Shown: positions 14,384-21,076 of the stretch, piece by piece
How the letters are laid out: each line of letters starts with the position of its first letter
How positions within the stretch are numbered: position 1 is the stretch's first letter
Translations under genes and position numbers: made by a program
Origin: DSWT01 sp034433375
Lineage (GTDB): Bacteria; Chloroflexota; Anaerolineae; B4-G1; SLSP01
Assembly (NCBI GenBank): GCA_034433375.1
Contig: DAOUAQ010000146.1
Coordinates: 1 to 22,365, forward strand
Direction of reading: 5' to 3'
Length of the DNA stretch: 22,365 nucleotides
Notes under the pieces: generated by a model
What the model was told of the DNA's origin: nothing
Seen by the model: only the letters and a program-made list of their open reading frames with translations
Database searches by the model: none

Positions 14384-14767
14384 TTACCCCATCGGCGCGG
14401 CGCGTTGGCAGAGCTGCAGGGCCACGCCCCACGGATCGCGCAGCATTACGAGATGCGAGCCGTCGTCCAATATCTGGTTGCTGACCAGGGTGGCGCCGTT
14501 GGCGAGCAGGGTGTCCCGCGCGGTGGCGGCGTCATCCACGGCAAAGGCGATATGGAAGCACAGGGGGTCTTGTTTCGCGTAGTCGGAGATGGGAGCGTTG
14601 GTGTTGGAATAGATTTCCATCACCACCCGCCCGGTCGCGTCGGCCAGGAAGCGCGTGTGCGGCGCGCCCTGAACGGCGCGGACGATTTGCATGGACAAGT
14701 GTTCCACGTACCAGACCGCCATCGCCGCAGCGTCGGGGACGTTAATGCCAAAGTGTTCAAATTTCAT
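14384..14767 (-). CDS. VOC (glyoxalase/dioxygenase fold) protein
   Basis: A 127-residue protein with the two beta-alpha-beta-beta-beta modules of the VOC superfamily: KFEHFGINVPD at the start, WYVEHL, VVMEIYSN, then PLCFHIAFAVDD and LRDPWGVALQLCQ. Positions matching the usual metal ligands are His5, Glu51 and His72, with Gln118 where Glu is commonest. It could be a metal-dependent lyase, isomerase or dioxygenase, or a binding protein; the reaction cannot be told. The ATG at 14767 is chosen over a longer frame (to 14860) because AGGAGG (complement of 14775-14780) lies 7 bp upstream, and because the extension is encoded by heptamer-repeat DNA. It is tightly linked to the downstream hydrolase. 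Confidence 0.85.
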   Translation of the reverse strand: MKFEHFGINVPDAAAMAVWYVEHLSMQIVRAVQGAPHTRFLADATGRVVMEIYSNTNAPISDYAKQDPLCFHIAFAVDDAATARDTLLANGATLVSNQILDDGSHLVMLRDPWGVALQLCQRAAPMG

Positions 14768-14791
14768 CGGGAGTCCTCCTGGGATCAGTCT

Positions 14792-14826
14792 GTAGTCGAA
14801 AGTACAAAGTCCGAAGTCGAAAGTCA
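14792..14826. repeat. Heptamer tract of NAAGTCN type
   Basis: Five contiguous 7-bp units on the plus strand: GTAGTCG, AAAGTAC, AAAGTCC, GAAGTCG and AAAGTCA. It lies just upstream of the Shine-Dalgarno of the VOC gene. Confidence 0.8.
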
Positions 14827-14878
14827 ACGGGCATTGTGGCACAAATCGTGACGAGCGCAAATGGCGAAACTCTCAAGC

Positions 14879-15006
14879 GTAGTGACTACTTTAGTCGTTC
14901 CTGTGCATCGAAGAGCGACTGAAGTCGCCACTACACTGTTCTATAGGCGTAGTGACGACTTTAGTCGTTTCTGTATGTCGAAGAGCGACTGAAGTCGCCA
15001 CTACGC
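14879..15006. repeat. Two tandem long palindromes (BIME-like)
   Basis: Copy 1 (14879-14934) and copy 2 (14947-15006) are about 90% alike and 12 bp apart. Each has arms of about 19-21 bp, from GTAGTGAC(G/T)ACTTTAGTCG to CGACTGAAGTCGCCACTAC, around an 18-nt loop. Each arm also contains a smaller palindrome (CGACTTTAGTCG or CGACTGAAGTCG). Copy 2 contains the stop codon of the PHP gene. The pair could act as a transcript-end stabiliser or terminator between the PHP and VOC genes. Confidence 0.88.
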
Positions 15007-16281
15007 AGCTTTCCAGAGATGATCGTAGAGGGCGGCGGTGCGGCCTTGATAAACGCGCAAGAGATCACGTGCGTGTGTGTCTCCTGCAATGTGCGCGAGC
15101 ATCAGCCGACCTTCTTCGACGCAGAGGGCGTCGTGTAGCGGTAAAACTTCGCGTAGCAAAAACTGTGCGTACTTGGCGAGACGGAACGGGCCGTGGGCGC
15201 GCGGCGTTTGACCCGGCAGCGCCTCCACGGCGACGGAATACAACGCCTTCACGTTCTGGATGAGGTCGGGTAAATCGAGTGACGGCGCGAAAACGAGGGT
15301 ATAGTACCAGCCGAACAGCTCGCCGGTCTCGCAACCGTGCGCGTCGCTCACACCGACGATGGGGATATTGTTGCCGCGCGCGCGTTCGTCGTGGTAGCGC
15401 GCCACTTGCAGCATGTTCGACTCGAACTCGAGGGGATGATAGCCGCCGATGAGTTCCAGCGCGTCGTAGGGCTGATGGTCGAAGAGGAGCGTGGTCAGCG
15501 CCTCCGGCACGTCATAGCGATGACCGGCATACCAGTAAGGGTGACAGAAGACGGCCAATCCGCCGCTGGCGCGGATTCTGTCGAAGCTCCACACGCAGGA
15601 TGCGTAGGTGTATGGGTCCAAGCCTGACGGGAAATCGTCAAGCGCGTCGGCAAGGGCGTAGACTTCACGCCGGTAGGTTTCACCAGCGAATAAATCATTG
15701 ACGCTGAAGCTCCCGCCGAAGTTGATGATATGCACGGGGTTTTCTGGCGGGTGGACTTCCTCGCCGGGGTAGAGACGCAGGTCAATGGGGACGCCGTCGA
15801 AGGCGCGGATGGCCTCCAGCGAAGGCGCGTACTTGTGATGGTCGGTGATCGCCATAAAATCCAACCCGATGCGCCGCCCGGCTCCCGCGACGTAGGCCGG
15901 CGACTCTTTGCCGTCCGAGCGGTAACTGTGGATGTGCATATCGCCTTTGTACGGGCGGCGTGTGAACAGATCATCATCCAGCGCGTAAAGACGAGTTTCG
16001 GCCAAGGGTTTCTCGCGGTTACCGAGCAGCAGCGTATACTCCTGCTCGCTCTCGAAGTGATGGCGCACCTGCATAACGCCATCCATTACGGTGGGCGTGA
16101 GTGTGACCGGCGCCGTCCGCGCAGTTTGTGCCCGCCCCCCCTCTGCCGGGTAAAGGACAACCTCCGGCGACTCGATAACGGCGCGGACGTGATCAAACAA
16201 AGGCCGGATGGTGATCGTTGTTTCGAGTCCGGCGCGCACAATTTTGGGGTAAATGTCGAAGTGAAGGGTGTCGTTGCGCAT
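15001..16281 (-). CDS. PHP-domain metal-dependent phosphoesterase (CehA/McbA-like)
   Basis: A 426-residue protein. The N-terminal 110 residues form a beta-rich domain (HFDIYPKIVRAGLETTITIRP). The PHP domain follows with its metal-binding motifs: H116-x-H118 in DMHIHSYRSDG, H148/H149 in ITDHHKY, GEEVH at about 173-177, H247 in FCHPYW, and D313/H315 in VSDAHG. The family hydrolyses phosphoesters or related bonds with a two- or three-metal centre. Lack of a signal peptide suggests a cytosolic enzyme. The ATG at 16281 has AAAGGAG 12 bp upstream, a slightly long spacing; a TTG at 16323 is the alternative. The stop codon lies in a palindromic repeat. It leads the minus-strand PHP-VOC-hydrolase-DUF4432 series, though the 233-bp gap after it may hold a separate promoter. 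Confidence 0.88.
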   Translation of the reverse strand: MRNDTLHFDIYPKIVRAGLETTITIRPLFDHVRAVIESPEVVLYPAEGGRAQTARTAPVTLTPTVMDGVMQVRHHFESEQEYTLLLGNREKPLAETRLYALDDDLFTRRPYKGDMHIHSYRSDGKESPAYVAGAGRRIGLDFMAITDHHKYAPSLEAIRAFDGVPIDLRLYPGEEVHPPENPVHIINFGGSFSVNDLFAGETYRREVYALADALDDFPSGLDPYTYASCVWSFDRIRASGGLAVFCHPYWYAGHRYDVPEALTTLLFDHQPYDALELIGGYHPLEFESNMLQVARYHDERARGNNIPIVGVSDAHGCETGELFGWYYTLVFAPSLDLPDLIQNVKALYSVAVEALPGQTPRAHGPFRLAKYAQFLLREVLPLHDALCVEEGRLMLAHIAGDTHARDLLRVYQGRTAALYDHLWKAA

Positions 16282-16370
16282 GATGACGCTTGGCTCCTTT
16301 GGGATCGGTGAAGATTCGCGCAATTTACGGTTAGATTGATCGGGTTTGGTTATGGATGGAGACGGTATAC

Positions 16371-17999
16371 TTATTGCCTTAACACTAATGGCAGATAAAC
16401 TTTTGCCGCGGGGATGACAAGATGTACGGTTTTTGAATTGAACACGCTTATACCACAGTTTTCAACGGTAACGGTGACAGTCTTTGTGCCGGTTGTCGTC
16501 CACAGGTAATGAACTCGCGCCGTTCCTTGCCCGTCCCAGGGTTCGGGAGACCAGGTATAAGTGATCGGTGGTGTGGCGCTAATGGGGGTGACAACCGCGT
16601 CGAATGTATAGAGCGTGTTGATAAAGATCGTGCCTACGTTGCCCATTGAACCGCTGATGTTTACCTCGCTGATCGGTTGACAAATGCTTACGCCGCTTTC
16701 ATAACGCGCTACGCCAAAGTCGGCATCGTTAGGAAGCGCGAGGGGGGTGTTGCGCGCTATCAGGGAAGCGGGATTTGGCGAAACTCGACCTGCCACGACG
16801 ATTTTACCATCAGATTGCAACGCCGCTGCGTGACCATAATCCCAGTAGCCAAAATCGGTGAAAATGATGCCATTGATTCCGAATGTGTTGTCCACGCTTC
16901 CGGCACTTGTATACTTTACCATAGAAAAATCGTTGCCGGTGTTGTAACCGCCGCTGGCACCAGCGACGATGATTTTCCCGTCGGGCAGCAGTACGATTGC
17001 TGATCCATAATCCCACATGTACCCGAGATCTGTCCGCGTCACACCGGCGGCTCCAAAAGTGTTATCTAATATTCCCTCAGGTGTAAAGCGAGCCACAGTA
17101 AAGTCAGCCGCATAGCTTTCATTGAAACAGAAGCCTGCAACAAGGATTTTGCCATCGGGTTGGATGGCAACATCGTACCATTCCTGACCGGTTCCGACGC
17201 TTACAGTGACTATGCCGCCGGTGCCAAAGGTAGGATCCAATGCGCCGCTGGTTGTGTAGCGTGCTAAAGCAAAGTTGCCGGCGCCAAAGCCTGCTGCCAC
17301 AATTTTGCCATCGGATTGCAATGCGAGAGCCTGCGCAGACACTCCGCCTTCTGGAAGTGTTGTTGTTACTATGCCATTCGCGCCGAATCCATTGTCCAAA
17401 GCGCCTTGTGTGGTATACCGAACCAGTATGATCGCCAGCTTGATGCCGTCATTGGCACTACCTGCGACGACGATTTTGCCATCAGGTTGGATTGCAACAG
17501 CATTTGCCTGTTCGCTCGATTGGTTAACATCGGTTGTGATAACGCCCCCAACGCCAAATGTGTTATCGAGCATACCGGCTGTTGTGTAGCGTACTGTGGC
17601 GAGATCATAACGGCTTTTACCAACGACAACGATTTTACCATCCGACTGTAAAGCCATGTCTTGGGCTGTATCGTTGAAGCCGACCCCCAGGTTGGTGATG
17701 ACTTTGCCATTAGCGCCAAAGTTGGGATCGAGTACTCCATCCGCCAAGTATCTTGCTATGGTGATGTCATAACCATCTGGATACACGCCGCCATAACGAT
17801 ATCCTGCCACGAGGATTTTCCCGTCAGGTTGCGCAACCACAGCTTCAGCAGTCTCACCGGTATTGAGAAAATCAGTCATAACTTTGCCATCTTCGCTGAA
17901 AGTCAAATCCAGGTCCCCAGGAGAGGCGACGACTGCGGTGACAGCAAGCAGACTCATCATGGCAATAAGCAACATAGTGAAGTACTTTTGTGTTTTCAT
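16371..17999 (-). CDS. Secreted delta-60-repeat protein with PKD-like domain
   Basis: A 542-residue exported protein. A signal peptide (1-26, ending A-V-V-A-S) is followed by seven repeats of the delta-60 type (DUF5122). Each has a G-x-L-D-x-x-F-G core followed by Q-x-D-G-K-I-(L/V)-V-A-G, a beta-propeller-like family of unknown ligand. A PKD/Ig-like segment follows at about 445-525 (PPITYTWSPEP, then TGTKTVTVTV). The protein ends in KVYLPLVLRQ. Similar YLPLV-type C termini occur on many Chloroflexota secreted proteins, in my recollection, and may be a sorting or anchoring tag. The ATG at 17999 is chosen because it begins the signal peptide and has GGAGGG 7 bp upstream. Confidence 0.88.
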   Translation of the reverse strand: MKTQKYFTMLLIAMMSLLAVTAVVASPGDLDLTFSEDGKVMTDFLNTGETAEAVVAQPDGKILVAGYRYGGVYPDGYDITIARYLADGVLDPNFGANGKVITNLGVGFNDTAQDMALQSDGKIVVVGKSRYDLATVRYTTAGMLDNTFGVGGVITTDVNQSSEQANAVAIQPDGKIVVAGSANDGIKLAIILVRYTTQGALDNGFGANGIVTTTLPEGGVSAQALALQSDGKIVAAGFGAGNFALARYTTSGALDPTFGTGGIVTVSVGTGQEWYDVAIQPDGKILVAGFCFNESYAADFTVARFTPEGILDNTFGAAGVTRTDLGYMWDYGSAIVLLPDGKIIVAGASGGYNTGNDFSMVKYTSAGSVDNTFGINGIIFTDFGYWDYGHAAALQSDGKIVVAGRVSPNPASLIARNTPLALPNDADFGVARYESGVSICQPISEVNISGSMGNVGTIFINTLYTFDAVVTPISATPPITYTWSPEPWDGQGTARVHYLWTTTGTKTVTVTVENCGISVFNSKTVHLVIPAAKVYLPLVLRQ

Positions 18000-18055
18000 A
18001 GGTTTACCCTCCAGTATTAAGGATGAGGGGGATTGTACAGCACTTGGTAAATTTC

Positions 18056-19048
18056 TCAAGCAATTTTGACCGCCCCCGTAGCAGCAAGATCAAAATCCTC
18101 CGGCCAAATGGTATACTGATTGTAGGTAGCCCGGTCGAGGTTGGCGCTATCCATACGCGCGTGGGTGAAGTTTGCCCACAACAATACGGCGCCGCTTAGA
18201 TTCGCTGCCGTTAAGATAGCTTCCTCCAGGTTGGCGCGCAATAAATTAGCGCCGGCGAGGTTTGTCTGCGACAGGTCTGCTCGCTTGAGGTTTGCCATTA
18301 CCAGATGCGCGCCATGCAAATCAGCGGCGCGTAGATCAACGCCGGTTAGTGTTGCGCCGCCCAGTTCAGCCTCGACCAAACGACTCTGCGCCATCGCACT
18401 CCAACCCAGGTTCGCGCCAACTAAAGTCGCGTGGGTCATATCGGATTCTCGGAGCAGTGCGCCCGCTAAATTGGCGCTTTGCATGTCCGCGTTTGCGAGA
18501 TTCACCCCGTTGATTTCCGCTTCGACAAGGTGAGCACGTCTGAGATCCGCACGCGAGAGTGTGATAAGCGGTACGCTTGTGGAAATTAACCCGGCGTCGT
18601 ACAGGGTTTGGATGATCTTTCCCTTTTCTTTGGGTGTACTATGCTGCAGAATGAGGAATGTGCGGGCTTGAATCGTTGTCTGTGTATCGGGTTGTTGGGC
18701 TTTTTTTGAGGTTAACAGCGCAGTGAGCCAGTGCATATATTCGGCGAAGGAGAGTACCGGCTCTTCAGTGGTTGTAGGGGATGGGGTGGCGACGTCGGCG
18801 ACTTCGCAAAAAGCACTGAAAGGCTTGCCGGTGAGTTCAAGACAGAGCCGATTGAGCGATTCGAGGATGTCGGCGTGGGCGACGGCGCGGTGGGTTGCCG
18901 GGAGATCGGCGCTGGCCGCTGCAATCAGGTTTTCGAACAGGCGCTGCTGTAGAATACGCAGGGTGGCAACTTGGGGGGCGTCATCGCCCACAGCCGCGAT
19001 GAGTTTTTGCAGCCCGTGCTTGTAGTACTCGAACAATACTTTAGTCAT
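18056..19048 (-). CDS. Pentapeptide-repeat protein with helical N-terminal domain
   Basis: A 330-residue protein. Residues 1-85 are helical (VLFEYYKHGLQKLIAAVG, then ILESLNRLCLELTGKPFSAFC) and resemble the small effector-associated or adaptor domains found in Chloroflexota signalling proteins; that assignment is tentative. A linker and a small helical module (about 125-160, KEKGKIIQTLYDAGLI) lead into pentapeptide repeats (about 162-308) of A-(N/D)-L-x-x type, predicted to form a right-handed quadrilateral beta-helix. The tail TYNQYTIWPEDFD is typical of such proteins. The ATG at 19048 has a GGGGG site 6 bp upstream; the longer frame to 19285 overlaps the GH172 gene and has no family character. 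Function is likely protein-protein interaction. Confidence 0.85.
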   Translation of the reverse strand: MTKVLFEYYKHGLQKLIAAVGDDAPQVATLRILQQRLFENLIAAASADLPATHRAVAHADILESLNRLCLELTGKPFSAFCEVADVATPSPTTTEEPVLSFAEYMHWLTALLTSKKAQQPDTQTTIQARTFLILQHSTPKEKGKIIQTLYDAGLISTSVPLITLSRADLRRAHLVEAEINGVNLANADMQSANLAGALLRESDMTHATLVGANLGWSAMAQSRLVEAELGGATLTGVDLRAADLHGAHLVMANLKRADLSQTNLAGANLLRANLEEAILTAANLSGAVLLWANFTHARMDSANLDRATYNQYTIWPEDFDLAATGAVKIA

Positions 19049-19161
19049 GACGCGCCCCCGATGATGTGCGAACCAGAAACCCCGGCGAACTTTGCCACAA
19101 CAGTTATACCGCAGAGATGCAAGTATGCAAAACGAAAGGCGTTGTGAGAAACCGTGAGCTA

Positions 19162-20220
19162 TTACCGCGACCAACGCTCGTGAACGGGCGGGAAGGGTGG
19201 GAAGGGCGCGTGTGGTTCGGCCTGATACCAGTAGGCGACCGAAGCGATGTCGTCGGTCAGCGGCTCGTATTTGCCGTTGGGCCACCAGCCAAGCGCCTGG
19301 ATCGTCACCTTCAGGTCACGCTTGAAGCGGATGGGATCGAAGACGTGCCAGCGGTAGAGGCCGTGACGCGGCACTTCCCCCGGCTCTTTGCGGTAGAGCG
19401 GATAACCCAGGAACGGCGTCGAGTACGTCTCGCCGTTGAAGCCCCACGCGCCGCAGAAGTAGTCCTCCGTGCCGGTCCCGCAGATGGTGGGAAACTCGGC
19501 GTCCCCGTCCATGTAGAACTTGATCTCCCCCTCACCCCACCAGCCTTTGGAAAGCTGCGCCCAGGCCAGGAACGTGCCGACGTAATGCCCTTGTCCCTGC
19601 ACGCCGTCAAGGATCACGTGTTCTGGATACTCGCGGGTGGTCATGGAACGTCGCCATTGCGCGTGGAAGTAAGCCGCGTTGTCGGGAACCTCGGTGAGCG
19701 CGTAGGTAATCTGGTAGAAGAAGCCGCCGATGGCGTCTTTATGCTGGTTCTCAATCGTGATGCGCGCGTGGGTGCGGAAGGGCATCGGCCAATAGCTGTT
19801 GAAGCCACCGGAGGGATTCACCGCCAGCGGCAGCGAGTTGACGTTGTAGCGCAGCGCGTGCCCATTGCAGAAGAAATCGCCCAACGGCACTTCGATGGAC
19901 GGCGTTTCCTCGTCATCCCAGAAAAAGCGCAGGATCGTATCGCGGTAGGCGCGCGGCTCGACGGTGATCCAGATATGCTGGATGACGCCCGGCCCCTCGA
20001 TATCCGCCAGCGTCGTTGTCGTCCCCGGCTCCAACGTGATACAAGGGCGAATCTTCCACCCCTGGCCAAGCATCGAACCGGCGTTGTTCGCGTCGGGAAT
20101 GGCTTGCGCCCCGCCGCCCTTCGCACCGGTCGGGTTTTCGGCAGAGATCGAGCGCGTTTCCGCGTCGGAGAGCAGCGGCAGGCTCCCCAATCCCAAATTC
20201 AGTCGGTAAATCTCGTTCAT
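19162..20220 (-). CDS. DUF2961 protein, glycoside hydrolase family 172-like
   Basis: A 352-residue protein without signal peptide. It carries DUF2961 signatures: DIEGPGVIQHIWIT (about 75-90), SIEVPLGDFFCNGHA, SYWPMPFRTHARITIEN, GEIKFYMDGDAEFPTICGTGTEDYF, and YRWHVFDPIRF near the end. DUF2961 proteins are now classed as GH172, which includes an enzyme acting on fructofuranose dianhydrides and others acting on arabinofuranosides; the substrate here cannot be predicted. AAGGAGG lies 5 bp before the ATG at 20220, which decides the start over the in-frame upstream ATG at 20337. It is first in the minus-strand series and fits a carbohydrate-processing role for that block. Confidence 0.9.
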   Translation of the reverse strand: MNEIYRLNLGLGSLPLLSDAETRSISAENPTGAKGGGAQAIPDANNAGSMLGQGWKIRPCITLEPGTTTTLADIEGPGVIQHIWITVEPRAYRDTILRFFWDDEETPSIEVPLGDFFCNGHALRYNVNSLPLAVNPSGGFNSYWPMPFRTHARITIENQHKDAIGGFFYQITYALTEVPDNAAYFHAQWRRSMTTREYPEHVILDGVQGQGHYVGTFLAWAQLSKGWWGEGEIKFYMDGDAEFPTICGTGTEDYFCGAWGFNGETYSTPFLGYPLYRKEPGEVPRHGLYRWHVFDPIRFKRDLKVTIQALGWWPNGKYEPLTDDIASVAYWYQAEPHAPFPPFPPVHERWSR

Positions 20221-20519
20221 CAATGCCTCCTTCGAAAATAGTCGCGTAGTCGTTAGTCTTATAGTCGGAGCACCATTTTCGTGCTGCATGGTGTGCGGCA
20301 GCACCGGCGTCTCCTCACAAATAGCGGAACTAAACACCTGTCCATATCATAGCGCGCTAAACAAAAAAGAGCAACCTGAGCAACGTGATACATTTACGTT
20401 CCTGTTGCGCTCCTGTTATGCTTATGTCACGAAATTTCGCGCCAGGTATTGTATGATGAAGATGTTGTATCACTGCGATGGACTGGAGAAATGACCACAA
20501 TCATAAGCGAGGCGCGAGT
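20221..20519. other. Intergenic region between divergent genes
   Basis: Contents: the GH172 Shine-Dalgarno; a repeat tract at 20239-20268 with four TAGTCG-like words spaced 8, 7 and 8 bp; and a 7-bp hairpin (GTGCTGC 20281-20287 with GCAGCAC 20298-20304). No convincing promoter for either neighbour and no further gene was seen. Confidence 0.6.
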
Positions 20520-20771
20520 ATGTCCATAGATGGATTGCTTTGCTACGGCGATAGCAGTGAAATCCCGTTCAATGTGTTGGCAAGGTCCCCTGAGACATTC
20601 CCCTTATCCCCGTGGTTGACGTTAGCCGTATCGGCAGTCCACCAGGCGCTCCACGATGCAGCAGAAGGCGACTATGATGCCCTGCTCTGGCTGCTGGGTG
20701 AAGGACGCGCGTGGTTGACCGCGGTTGGCCTCTCCGTCGAAGTTGCGGATACGTGGGGTCTTAAGTTATGA
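20520..20771 (+). CDS. Small hypothetical protein
   Basis: An 83-residue protein, start at the ATG at 20520 with GCGAGG 7 bp upstream; an in-frame ATG at 20478 is less likely. The middle (SAVHQALHDAAEGDYDALLWLLGEGRAWLTAVGL) looks like a compact all-helical module with conserved-looking Trp and acidic residues. I recognise no function. It lies just upstream of the promoter of the riboswitch-controlled exporter but is separated from it by that promoter, so it is probably a separate unit. Confidence 0.55.
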   Translation: MSIDGLLCYGDSSEIPFNVLARSPETFPLSPWLTLAVSAVHQALHDAAEGDYDALLWLLGEGRAWLTAVGLSVEVADTWGLKL

Positions 20772-20788
20772 TTGGGTTAAATTGGCTA

Positions 20789-20817
20789 TTGACAGAAATC
20801 TCAATTCATGCTATCAT
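20789..20817 (+). promoter_or_regulatory. Sigma-70-type promoter of the riboswitch-exporter unit
   Basis: Perfect -35 TTGACA (20789-20794), 17-bp spacer, -10 TATCAT (20812-20817). Transcription should start near 20824, about 25 nt before the riboswitch. Confidence 0.8.
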
Positions 20818-20848
20818 CTAAGCTGTAATTGAACATACCCTATAACCT

Positions 20849-20974
20849 ATACGCCTAATGTCACCATCTTTGTGGGATGGGCAACGGGGGAACCAAATGG
20901 GGGGCGAGTCGGTCGGTAAGACCGTAGGGCGAGCTTCTTCTGCCCGAGTCCGACAGCTAACCTCGTAGGCGTGG
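20849..20974 (+). ncRNA. Cyclic-di-AMP riboswitch (ydaO/yuaA class)
   Basis: The closing stem P1 pairs ACGCCTA (20851-20857) with TAGGCGT (20966-20972). Inside are conserved parts of the class: CGGGGGAACCAAATGGGG near 20885-20902, an internal GGTCGGTAAGACC hairpin, and the hallmark 3' block CCGACAGCTAACCTCGTAGG (20950-20969). The class binds cyclic di-AMP, and known members turn expression off when the ligand is high. The downstream terminator and leader position before the ABC exporter fit an OFF switch. I identified it by motif memory, not by covariance search. Confidence 0.9.
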
Positions 20975-20979
20975 AAGAA

Positions 20980-21013
20980 GGCACCTGGTATTTGAGGTGC
21001 CCTTTTTCTTTTT
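20980..21013 (+). terminator. Intrinsic terminator, riboswitch expression platform
   Basis: GGCACCT (20980-20986) pairs with AGGTGCC (20995-21001) over an 8-nt loop, followed by a T-rich run (21003-21013, TTTTTCTTTTT). It begins 8 nt after P1, so P1 formation and terminator formation are closely linked. Confidence 0.85.
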
Positions 21014-21020
21014 AGGGCGC

Positions 21021-21067
21021 CTTATTGGTGAAGTGTCACGCTGGTGGCGTGGGTTTGAACCAATAAG
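21021..21067 (+). promoter_or_regulatory. Hairpin overlapping the exporter Shine-Dalgarno
   Basis: CTTATTGGT (21021-21029) pairs with ACCAATAAG (21059-21067), with an inner stem CACGC/GCGTG (21037-21041 with 21047-21051). The 3' arm covers the first bases of AAGGAGG (21065-21071), so the fold could limit translation of the exporter independently of the terminator. Confidence 0.5.
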
Positions 21068-21076
21068 GAGGAACGA

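Noticed and set aside
13346..14851. A 501-residue plus-strand open frame
   Set aside because: It lies antisense to the hydrolase and VOC genes, whose catalytic motifs, ribosome-binding sites and spacing are clear. The product is low in family character and is a GC-rich shadow.
19066..20241. A 391-residue plus-strand open frame
   Set aside because: It is antisense to the DUF2961/GH172 gene, which has family signatures and a good Shine-Dalgarno. The plus-strand product has no recognisable domain.
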